Shown: in pieces, positions 11,933-21,503 of the stretch
Layout of the letters: every line of letters starts with the position of its first letter
How positions within the stretch are numbered: position 1 is the stretch's first letter
From: Branchiostoma lanceolatum
Lineage: Eukaryota; Chordata; Leptocardii; Amphioxiformes; Branchiostomatidae
Direction of reading: 5' to 3'
Length of the DNA: 64,000 nt
NCBI RefSeq assembly: GCF_035083965.1
Contig: NC_089738.1
Location: 2,080,501 to 2,144,500 of the forward strand
Notes under the pieces: model-generated
What the model was told of the DNA's origin: nothing
Database searches by the model: none
The model's input: only the letters and a program-made list of their open reading frames with translations
Position numbers and translations under genes: made by a program

Positions 11933-12786
11933 AGCCTGAGGGGCAAGCTTAATAGTATATTTTAGGCCCGATTTGCAAGAATTCCCAGAATTCCACAGGA
12001 ATTTCAGGAATCCGTCCGACCAACTCTGTGGATGCCCTCCTGTCACTTTTTCAAACTTGATACCTCATTAGCACGTCTGGCATCCAGGCACTCAGCTGTC
12101 GATGACAGATGACCTACTTTTACGTGGTGTCCGATTTCGTACTATCCGGAGTGTGTCAGGGAGTTCACCGAATCTAGTATTCTAGCTTTGAAAAGGGTTT
12201 GCGCATCCCAGTTGATCTATTATCACAAGAACGTGCTGAACATCATGCCTCCCACCAAAAAACCTCAGTGAAAACCAAAACTTGAGGAGATCCAAGCATG
12301 TAAAGAAAGGCAAAGTTATAAACGGAACGATAAATAACTTGATTGGGTTACCGCTTGGGCAGTCTACACTGAACGCCTTACGGGGAGGCGTGCGGTGTCG
12401 GAAAAACAACAGTAGCTCCTCGAAAACACATCCTACAGAGCTAGAATAACAACCAAAACGGTCATAGGAGCCCCAGCATACCGATTTTCTAAACTTCCGG
12501 CCTAGTTTCTCACCCCACCTATCCAACAATGCCAGAGAAAAAAGACACTACAACGGGAGTGTACTCCGGCCTTTCCACATATGCTAGGAACTCCTCCAGT
12601 TACATGTTGCCTTTTGTATATCTGCTTGGCAGATGCCTTTCTGATTTCTAAGTGCGTTTTGCACAATATTATGGCAGAACTAAGATCTAGAGTGCTACGT
12701 TGGTACTTTCCTTACAGTGAAGTAAGATCAATCCAGACACCTTCGCTATGGCAATAATTTTTAATTGCCACACTTATTCTTATTTA
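11933..12786 (-). mobile_element. 850-bp non-autonomous element, copy 1
   Basis: Near-identical inverted copy of 44583-45430. On the minus strand it starts AATAAGAATAAGTGTGGC and ends GGCTTCGCTAAAAA; sequence outside these words differs between the copies. The reading frames inside (for example 12182-12529) are not conserved proteins. A short inverted match (TAGCGAAG) occurs near the two ends. Confidence 0.7.
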
Positions 12787-13149
12787 CTCAAGTTTCGTCA
12801 GTTTGGGATACACAATATGTAATGGTACATGTTTGGTAAGCTTCCTAGCCGGCTGTGACTATGGTTTAGTACAATAAGCACCAGGACTTTTGCTCCCCCC
12901 ACTCCCTACTCCAACCCCCTCCCCCCAAAGTTCCTGAACTAGTTTCTTGCATACCTGGGCCACTGGTTGAGCTGATGTGACATTTGTAAACAGGTTAAAA
13001 GCAGATACCCTGTTCACTGATAAAGGGGTGTGCTTAAGTGGGCGGATCCTGATGTTTTAGTAGACGCCATGATAAGGTGACACAGTTGTGTGTATAAGTA
13101 GAGGAGGAGAGGGTTAGAATTCCATAGAGACAACCAAAACGTGGTGAGT

Positions 13150-13151
13150 CT

Positions 13152-13196
<45 letters not shown>

Positions 13197-13303
13197 GTGT
13201 GTGTGTATGTGTATGTGTTAGTATGTGTATGTGTATGTGTATGTGTGTGTGTGTGTGTATGTATGTGTGTGTGTGAGTGTGTGTGTATGTGAGTGTGTGT
13301 GTG

Positions 13304-13365
<62 letters not shown>

Positions 13366-13432
13366 AAGTGTGTGTGTGTGTCTGTGTGTGTTAGTGTATG
13401 TGTACATATCTCTGTGTGTGGGGGGGGGCACT
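13150..13432. repeat. TG microsatellite
   Basis: Long (TG)n tract with TATG and AGAG interruptions, followed by a G9 run at 13420-13428. The six-frame His/Thr and Cys/Val peptides crossing it are artefacts. A C-rich run follows at 13499-13512. Confidence 0.95.
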
Positions 13433-13514
13433 TGCCACATAAGTCCAGGCAAAGTGGAAAACACAAAAAGCACCAGGACTATTTTTGGGTGGGTCACCTC
13501 CCCCCCCCCCCCTC

Positions 13515-14371
13515 CCCAAAGTTCCTGAACTCCGGGCACTCAGTAAGTTTGGAACCATGTTGCTCGGCTCAAAAATGAATGATGCAGCCATGTGGGCACG
13601 GTGTTGGAAGGCGGAGCCAATCTTTCTCCTTCCACCACCTTTTACCTTCCCTACCGAAGTCAGTTACACATTTTTACACCTGGGCAAGATGCAGTACAGT
13701 AGTTTCAATATCACATAAAACGTATTCAGTGTAGTCAATCGTTACATGAAACGGTGAGTGAGATAAACAAAACAACTAATTCTATCCTATACTATATCTA
13801 TCGATTACACAATAATCAGACATATAATACTATGCTATCATTGAATCTATTGTTTACATGTCTCTTCCTTCTTCTTAAAAGTGTGTACGAATTCACAGAT
13901 TTTTTGTTGTCGACGATAATAATAATAATGACATAATGATAGCAAAATGCATAAATATTAAAGTAATTATATTTCCAAGAATACATGTACATACTGAGGA
14001 CAACCTAAAAATCCCATGTTTTGAAAAAAGCACATTTTGCTGCGGTCCAAATAGACTCCACTCGGACTTACCACAGGCTTTCCTCTTTCATCCCGAACTA
14101 TTGTGCCTATCAGATCTCCGTAAAAATAGGGGAGGTTATACAATGGATAAGAAGAAGAGGATTAGAATTCACTAAAACGTGTGTGTGTGCGTGCTTCTGA
14201 CCTAAACTAAAAGGGGTGAAGTCTGCCATCCCTGATGACCTTATTGTCATTCAAGTAGCTCTTCTATGTCGACAAGTCGATAGTGATTTATGTGACAATA
14301 TATTATTTTCAACAGTCATTCAGTGAAGTAACAGAAATAACATCGTTCTGTTTCTATCTAAATCAGTAACC
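13515..14371. other. Upstream region of the SDR gene, no gene seen
   Basis: AT-rich sequence with no convincing exon. No TATA box at a fixed distance could be assigned for the downstream SDR. Small ORFs at 13754-13936 and 13936-14175 have no recognisable features. Confidence 0.4.
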
Positions 14372-15184
14372 ATGGCAACCATCAGAGGCAAGCCCGTTGC
14401 CCTGGTAACTGGAGGCGGGAGCGGCATCGGTCGTGCCACGGCCGTCAGGTTTGCTGAGCTGGGGTACAGCTGTGTGGTGGCTGATATCAACGAGCCAAGC
14501 GCGAAGGAGACACTGCGCATGCTCCAAACCCCGGGGATCGCCGTCCATGTGGACGTTACCATGGCGACAAGCGTGGAAGCCATGGTAACCACGGCGGTTC
14601 AGCACTTTGGGCGGATTGACTGTGCCTTTAACAGCGCCGGGGTCGAGCCTATCGACGAGAGAATCGTGAACACGCCCGAAGAAGAGTTCGACCGCGTCAT
14701 GGGCGTGAATTCCAAGGGCGTGTGGCTGTGTCTGAAGTACGAAATCGCCCAGATGCTGCAGCAGGAGCCCGTCATGAGCGACCCGGGCAGGTGGGCGGAC
14801 AAGCCGGACGTGTGCCGCTTCCGAGGAGTGCGGGGCAGTATCGTCAACGCCAGCAGCATCGCGGGCCTGGGCCCCGTTACTGGAACTAACGCTTCCTACT
14901 GCGCGGCCAAGTTTGCTGTCCTTGGTCTCACCCATACCGCTGCAGCGGAGTACGCCAACGAAGGGATACGTGTGAACGCCGTCTGCCCTGCTCTCACCGC
15001 TACACCTCTGATGGATCGGTTCCTGGAAAAGGCCCCACCAGGTACTGAGGAGAAAATCGGTTCGATGTACCCTGTTGGTCGCGTTGCAGCGCCCGAGGAG
15101 GTTGCGGAAGCCGTTTGCTGGCTTTGCAGCGACGCCTGTCCGTTCACTACGGGAGAGCACCTAAAGATAGCAGGGGGGATTTAA
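14372..15184 (+). CDS. Short-chain dehydrogenase/reductase (FabG-like SDR)
   Basis: A single-exon 270-residue classical SDR that would oxidise or reduce an alcohol/carbonyl substrate with NAD(P). The Rossmann dinucleotide motif TGGGSGIG is at residues 13-20, NSAG at 87-90 and the stabilising Asn at 113. Catalytic residues are Ser162, Tyr176 and Lys180 (SYCAAK). The segment VNAVCPALTATPL (201-213) matches the usual IRVNAVCPG region, with Ala for Gly. Length and domain order are normal. Asp38 after the second beta strand (VVADIN) suggests NAD preference. The ATG is preceded by 'cagtaacc' and followed by an uninterrupted frame. The segment between Leu121 and Arg154 is longer than in compact FabG proteins. 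The gene is visibly more GC-rich than its surroundings and lacks introns, while the other two genes here have many. A retrogene, or a gene acquired from microbes, is possible but unproven. The substrate cannot be deduced. Confidence 0.9.
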   Translation: MATIRGKPVALVTGGGSGIGRATAVRFAELGYSCVVADINEPSAKETLRMLQTPGIAVHVDVTMATSVEAMVTTAVQHFGRIDCAFNSAGVEPIDERIVNTPEEEFDRVMGVNSKGVWLCLKYEIAQMLQQEPVMSDPGRWADKPDVCRFRGVRGSIVNASSIAGLGPVTGTNASYCAAKFAVLGLTHTAAAEYANEGIRVNAVCPALTATPLMDRFLEKAPPGTEEKIGSMYPVGRVAAPEEVAEAVCWLCSDACPFTTGEHLKIAGGI

Positions 15185-15950
15185 AGCCAAAGACAAGCCC
15201 AGAGGAGAGTGTTTTGGTTTGGCTAATAGTATTTTTGGCGACACCTCAGAGGCGAGCCAAATGATATAGCATTGTGTGCAGTTTGCAACTATTCTAGGAA
15301 TTGTACAGGCATGTGTCCATAGGCATATCAAGACAATAAGAATGTTAGGAATGTTAGTCAGACAGAAAGCCTCCCTCGGGACATTCCTCCTAGATAACCT
15401 AGACAGGAAGCTACATTTGTCTACCAGATGTGCCAGGCTTATGTATACATGACCCATTTAAGACCTCAGCTCTACAGTAATATTGCTCTTTTCTAAAACA
15501 ATGTGTGTCTGTTACAATGTTTTTAGACGCCCTAATGCTGGTCCTTGCAACTGTAAGACTTAATGTCTTTCTTCGGGGAACAGGTCATAACTGCATCAAC
15601 CCTGTACTGATAACGATTGTGCACACGCTGCTTCAGTTACCTATACAAGCAGATTAATTAAAGGGCATTAACCTCATTCATGACATTGGGAACATGTCCA
15701 AGCCAGATCGATCAATGAAAAATTTCACTGTCACAAGGAAATTTAGCAAGCCAGTTGTACTAGCACTAGATGATTATCCTGCTGATAAGATGCCACTTTC
15801 TTGCTGATATAATCCTGTACACTTCCAAGAACACATGGGACACATTTTTACACAACAATATTTCTGTGGATTAAGATTCCGAGGCTGGCATTTCATTAGG
15901 GCTCCAGGAATGGCTGGCAAATTCCTTTATGACTGGTGTTCCTGGTATTC
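15185..15950. other. 3' flank of SDR gene, nothing recognised
   Basis: No further coding signal. A stretch near 15270-15340 ('gtgtgcagtttgcaac', then 'ctaggaattgtacaggcatg') resembles 51715-51755 and so is probably a repeat fragment. No clear AATAAA was identified close to the stop codon. Confidence 0.4.
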
Positions 15951-15961
15951 CAGTGGGACTC

Positions 15962-16038
15962 GAATTCCATCCTGGCATTCCATCCTGGCATTCCATCCTG
16001 GGATTCCATCATGGCATTCCATCCTGGCATTCCATCCT
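15962..16038. repeat. 13-bp minisatellite
   Basis: About six tandem copies of CATTCCATCCTGG with single-base variants (GGATTCCATCATGG). Translated, they give a HPGIPSWHSILAF-type repeat in a short ORF that is not credible as a gene. Confidence 0.85.
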
Positions 16039-16379
16039 TAGCTAACATCCCTGGCCATTCACGCTCTAGAGGACTTAGTTCTATAGTTCAGGGAACATAA
16101 GTGTACAAGCTGCTGCATGGTGTATGCTGTGTCTGTTGGTAAGTGGACTATGATGTAAAAATTTGTGTAGATTTGGCCTAACATGTTGTTCATGTAAACA
16201 GCAGTCCTATCAGTGTAGAATAGTCATTTTGTATGGTGGGAACCCGGTCCGTGGGCTGTTTTCAGTTGTCATGATCAGGCTGTGATGAAATCGATGTTCG
16301 TTCTGGCAGTGGGGTGTGTCTGGTAGAATCTGGTGGAACTGTTGCTGTCTGTGTGTGTGCGTGTCTGTGTGCGTGTCTG

Positions 16380-16805
16380 TGTCTGTGCAGGTAGGTGGTG
16401 TAATGAAGACGTGGTGTGGGTTTGGGCCCCCTAGCAGCTTGCTCTGGAACTGCAGGGGCGTTATCGTGAAAATCTTCTTAGGATGATAACTGAACAAAGG
16501 AACGACGGATCTCCATGATATTGAGTATACAGGTAGCTTAGACAGAGATGTACACAATGAAGTGCAAATTATTTCATTAAGGCTTGATTTGCATAGCTAA
16601 TGAGGAAAATCTATATTTGCCGTGTTTTCCATAATCAGACTCAAATACATGTAACTTATGTAGTTTATGGAAAGTGGATCATCAACAGATACCAATTATG
16701 CAAATAAATTCCTAACTTGCATAATTAATGCAAAACACCATATCTCATCTAACTGGAAAATTATAGGACTGTCAAAATTATAATATCAGTCAGTAACTAG
16801 AGTTC
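16380..16805. repeat. Octamer-rich dispersed repeat, copy 3a
   Basis: Shares 'gtgtaatgaagacgtggtgtg', 'ccccctagcagcttgctctg' and the 'caggtagcttagacagagat' block with copy 2. It ends at 'ttccacgacctcataccttc', the reverse complement of the usual repeat end, so a second copy in the opposite orientation abuts it. Confidence 0.75.
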
Positions 16806-16934
16806 CACGACCTCATACCTTCGCCAAATGATTTTAACCCTTTTGACTGACGTATCAGGAGTGTTTCTCATCAATTATAAATCATACCAGTTGATCTTCT
16901 TCACCCAAAAAACAAAAGTATGAGCTTAACAAAG

Positions 16935-17560
16935 AAGGTTATGCTAACAAAGTAACATTTATCATGAATTATGCAAATGAGGTCCTTATTAGCATAATTT
17001 GATTCAACGATGTTCACATTCACATAACTTCCAAATGACACAAAGTATGAAATTGCCATTATTTACCTGTATGGAATTGTAGTAGTTTCTCATTAATTAT
17101 GCAAATTAGGCATACATTTGCATATTTTTTATCTATCAAAATTTCTCAGTAACAAATGTCACATATTTCAATAGTCATATCATGGAACACAGCGGGTTTT
17201 TAAAATTGTCTCATTAATTATGCAAATTGGAATCTTATTTGCATAATTATCGTCCAATCATACATTTAGCATCACGTAAGCTATCTACATACCAAACATC
17301 ATTAACATCCATCAAGCCCATCTTGAGTTATAGTATTTTCTCATTAATTATGCAAATGAGGTCTTCATTTGCTCAATTGATATCTATTAATATTTCTCTC
17401 TTCTTCAGTTACATATGTCACATGTTTGAGAGTCCTATTGTGGAATTTGGCGGATGTATAAACTTTCCTCATTAATTATGCAAATTAGACACTGATTCGC
17501 ATAATAAGTATCTAATAATGTACATCATCACTCAAGCTATCTACTTACCAAAAATCATAA
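16935..17560. repeat. Array of about 127 bp with octamer palindromes
   Basis: Five units, each with TTAATTATGCAAAT followed about 10 bp later by an inverted partner such as ATTTGCATAATT. ATGCAAAT occurs at 16971, 17099, 17220, 17350 and 17478, giving spacings of 128, 121, 130 and 128 bp. Between the palindromes lie diverged copies of 'cagttacatatgtcacat' and 'ctatctacataccaaacatc'. Confidence 0.85.
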
Positions 17561-17934
17561 CCATCCATCAAGCCCTTCTTGAGTTATTCCCTTTCAAAGT
17601 CTGAACCAAAACCTGCTCCTGCAGTTCCAAAAAAGCCGCTAGGGGGCCAAAACCTATACCACTTACTCTCTGTCCAAAGACCTATCTACCACTCAAAAAT
17701 CAGTTCCATAGCTTGTCCAGAACACGAGATATCGAAACAGGAAGTTCCGCTGCAGTACCGTAACAAGCCGCTAGGGGACCCAAAATCTAATCATTTCCTA
17801 ATCTCATCAAGACCTACCCACTTACCAAATATCAAGACAATCCACCCAAGCCTTCTCGAGTTATGCTGTACGTTACAAACCCACAAACACACACACACAC
17901 ACACAAACGCTACCCTCTGCATAACCTTCTCGGC

Positions 17935-18252
17935 GAAGGTAACAAGGAGCTGTGGGACAGGGCAGGACAAGAACCAGTTAGTGGCCAGATCCTCAGGAGG
18001 AAATGGTCATAGATTGGCCACACCCTTAGGAAACCGAGCTCCAGTGTCACACAGCAGGCCCTGACATGGAATCCACAGGGCAAAAGGAAGAGGGGAAGGC
18101 CTAGAAACAGCTGGAGGAGAGACACGGAGGAAGAGATGAAGAGTATCAGCAATAGCTGGCAGGACTTGAAAAAGAAGGCCCAGCGACGAGTCCAGTGGAG
18201 AAGCATCATCGGTGGCCTATGCCCTGGCAGGGGCGAAGGGCCAAAGTAAAGT
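17935..18252 (+). mobile_element. LINE 3' end fragment
   Basis: The plus frame, with one stop, reads KELWDRAGQEPVSGQILRRK, then IGHTLRKPSSSVTQQALTW, NPQGKRKRGRPRNSWRRDTE and QWRSIIGGLCPGRGEGPK-stop, then an AAAGTAAGTA tail. This is a LINE C-terminus of a different subfamily from 4954-8240. It is a 5'-truncated insertion within the octamer-rich repeat. Confidence 0.75.
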
Positions 18253-18257
18253 AAGTA

Positions 18258-18660
18258 GGTCGAAATTATACTTAGTATGCAGGTAGCTTAGACAGAGATA
18301 TACATACTGAAGTGCAAATTATGCCAATTGTGACTTAATTTGCATAGATAATGAGGAAAATCTATATTTGCAGTGTTTTCCATTATCAGACTTAAATACA
18401 TGTAACATATGTAGTTTATGGAAAGTGGAGCATCAACAGATACCAATTATGCAAATGAATTCCTAATTTGCATAATCAATGCAAAAACACCATAATTCAT
18501 CTAATTGGAAAATTATAGTACTGTCAATATTGCAACATGTGTAAGTTAGATAAAGGTGTTTATGACCAAGCATATATTATGCAAAGGTGTAAGTCATTTG
18601 CATGATTAGAATTGTTCATGGAGATATGAGGTCGTGGAATTCTTGTTGAATTCGCAATTT
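18258..18660. repeat. Octamer-rich dispersed repeat, copy 3b
   Basis: Resumes after the LINE tail with 'tatgcaggtagcttagacag', then ATGCAAATGAATTCC / ATTTGCATAATCAATG, and ends 'catggagatatgaggtcgtg'. It parallels 10810-11190 closely. Confidence 0.8.
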
Positions 18661-19276
18661 GACCTTGAACCAGGACTAGCCAGCAGTTACATTATACAGC
18701 ATCAATATTTTGATAACCCCCCGAGTACACTTCAGATTAATACAGCCAGGTGTAGCATGTTTTATTGCAAACAACCAATGGACAAACTTCAACTTGGCGG
18801 CTCTTAAGAAACCTTGGGTTGAGCTTGAAAATTACCTTTGCAATGCGTTTTTGGATACTTTTTTGTCAACTTAAAGCCTTAGTTACTGTATTTTCCACTT
18901 GCTTTCCGTCAAAGATGGACTTTGACTTTGTCAATTATCACTTTGTTACCCATACTTGAGACTTTAAAAAAAGGCCCTCACAAAAATTGGCGGCTCTTAG
19001 ATCATCCAGGTCTGATGTTGAAAATAATGTGTGTAGCGTTTTGTGTGAATAGTTGTTCATCAATTTAAACCCTTAGCAACTTAATTCTTCTATTGCTTTG
19101 ACCCAAAAATGGAAAGCAATTATCAACAAATTTGAAAAGAATGATTTCTCAAACGAGATAATTATCCATACCTCTCAGCTCTAAGACCAGTATGCATGTG
19201 TATAGTTTAGTTTTCATTTCTCTTTCAATTTAGTTTACATTATTTTCCAGCTATTTCCATTTTTCTTTGGAAGTTG
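18661..19276. other. No gene seen
   Basis: AT-rich sequence with a weak internal duplication ('ttggcggctcttaag' near 18795 and 'ttggcggctcttagatca' near 18989). No coding signal. Confidence 0.4.
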
Positions 19277-19278
19277 TA

Positions 19279-20364
19279 ACGTTGGGTAATATAAATTCGG
19301 GATTTTTCCGATAATGGTTGACTGAAATCAATCTAGCAGAACAATAAACCATCCTTTTTTTCTATTATTCTGTCAGTATCATGTACTATCTTTGCACTAA
19401 TCATATATATGGTAGATTTTGTCTCTAGTCGTGCTCACACCATAATATTTCAACTTGAAACTACCGTCCGCCGCACGCACAATGACGGTGCTGTCGGACA
19501 GGTGTGAACATTAATTCGGGAGAGAAGATTCGTCTTGAATATCTTACCGCTAATTACATTTTATACAGCAGCTATTCGTTCCATCCTTGGCTTGAGGAGA
19601 GTGGTATGGATATAGACGTGTCCAAGTAAAAAAATTACACGAAAAAACGGCCGTACCGCACACATCAGGCCTCCGGGAATAACCCGTGTGTTGAGTCGGT
19701 AGAACGTCACTCAAAGTCAACCCCCACCGTCATGGAAATTTGTACATTATTTATCGGGGCGTTAGCTGGATGCCGTAGAAATGTCACTATGTCCATGTGT
19801 TTCTGCTTGTGCTAAGAGCAAACTTTGAGGAAAATATCGCCATCAGTCCACTATCACACACAACATTTAGACAAAAAAGTGTTCCTCGCAAACGTTTGTC
19901 GTCTGCCGAATAGCAGGATTCTGGGTAACGAATATGGTGGCGGGAAAATTCACCGTAGTGCCGTAGCCATTGGTTGTAGCAACAAAGAGGCGTTTTGATG
20001 ATTAATCACACTTAGAGTCCAGTTGTAGGTTAGCAAAAGAGATTCTAATAAGTTGTATTGTAAATAATTGTGTTGAGCAGGAAGCGGATGTGACAGTTTG
20101 TCTTATAAACCAGCGAACAACTATGCAGTATAATTCTCCCACGAAGCCCTCAGACTGTGACAATAAGGGACGGAGAGTTTTTGACGTAGCCATCTTCTAA
20201 TGCATGGTTATCGAAGCTTTTCAGACAGTGTCCTGAATACGTTAGTCTGTCATGTTTGCATTTCTAGCGGTATTACTGATGTTGCATCTAGCACATATCC
20301 CTAAATACCCCGTTTTCGAAAAATCCCGAATTTAAGTACCCCGCGAATTTATGTTACCCAACGT
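19279..20364. mobile_element. Non-autonomous TIR transposon (about 1.09 kb)
   Basis: Left end ACGTTGGGTAATATAAATTC and right end GAATTTATGTTACCCAACGT are inverted repeats. The inverted words TCGGGATTTTTC / GAAAAATCCCGA lie just inside. The dinucleotide TA flanks both ends (19277-19278 and 20365-20366), consistent with a TA target duplication. No transposase is visible inside, although a GC-richer centre contains small ORFs. Confidence 0.75.
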
Positions 20365-20366
20365 TA

Positions 20367-21503
20367 TATTGTAAGGACAAAATTAAGTTTGGCTACGCTT
20401 AAGTAAGTCCCTCAGTTCTAGAAAGAATTCCTGGGTAGTACTTATTATTTCTGCGAGCGCACACCAATGCAGGATGTACTAAAAGTCCGTGACGTCATTT
20501 ACTGCTCATGACACGTGTTCTAATACGTACACTTTCCCTACTGTATTTCAATTACCTTATATGTGCATTATGATAAAAAATACCATTGCTGCAAAAGTTC
20601 ATTATCAGCCCTATCCTTATCATGTTGAACAGTTTTGTGTTTTGCAAGCCGTTTATTCGTTTATGATAGAATTATAATGTGATAACATTCCATGGATATA
20701 AAAAAATTACAAAAAGTAAAGCCCCGCGATCTTACATTTCCGTCATCAACGAGCACAACATTAAGCTTAAAAATGAGCCTCTTATTATTCTTTATTGTGA
20801 TGTTTAACTCAACCTATCTTCTATTCATCACAAATATAACATTTTTATTATTTACTACTTGAATATGATTGAAGTTTCATGATTAATAATCAATAATGAT
20901 TTCCTTCAAATAAAAAATCTGAGTAATATGTCCTTGAAAAAAGGTTATCATATCATATCATTTCGTACGAAAATGAGACTCTCTTTTGCCAACTGTTTGT
21001 GTAGTTATATTTACCTATATTCAAGAAGTTGTCATCTTCGCCTAAGCTTCAAAATAATAAGCGTTGGGAAATCTATTACTTACTTCCATTGTGAGTTATC
21101 TATTTTCAAATAATCTAACAAGAATGTCTCTTCTTGTCTAAAATAATGTTGCTCAAAACCTGCATCATGTCTTTTTTTAAACCCAAAAGATTCTATTTGT
21201 GGCCCAAACATCATGACCACAAAGCATATTCTGCCTAAACATGTTAGTAGATACAAAAACCAAACGTTTCTATGCAGAATTAAACTTAAAAAGCCTCTAT
21301 GAAGCCCCTGACTACAGCATGTACACATAAAATTATACCAAATATTATCAAGACCCATTCCCGACATCTGTTGTTGTATACAAAACAAAATGCACAAACA
21401 AACAAAACAGACACAACCATATATCCCGACAGCATAACATTCTTGTCGGGGTAATTGTACATGTCCGACATTGTGGGCTCGCCACGCGTTCTGTAAACTC
21501 TGT
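20367..21503. other. 3' flank / possible 3' UTR of the membrane protein gene
   Basis: AT-rich, with no independent gene. If the minus-strand gene ending at 21504 has a long 3' UTR, it would lie in the right part of this interval. No polyadenylation site could be assigned with confidence. Confidence 0.35.

Noticed and set aside
13114-13578. Several overlapping open frames across 13.1-13.6 kb on both strands
   Set aside because: They translate a TG/CA microsatellite and homopolymer runs; no domain or codon structure.
14363-15160. Long open frame antisense to the SDR gene
   Set aside because: Mirror of a GC-rich coding sequence; the plus strand has a complete SDR with catalytic residues.
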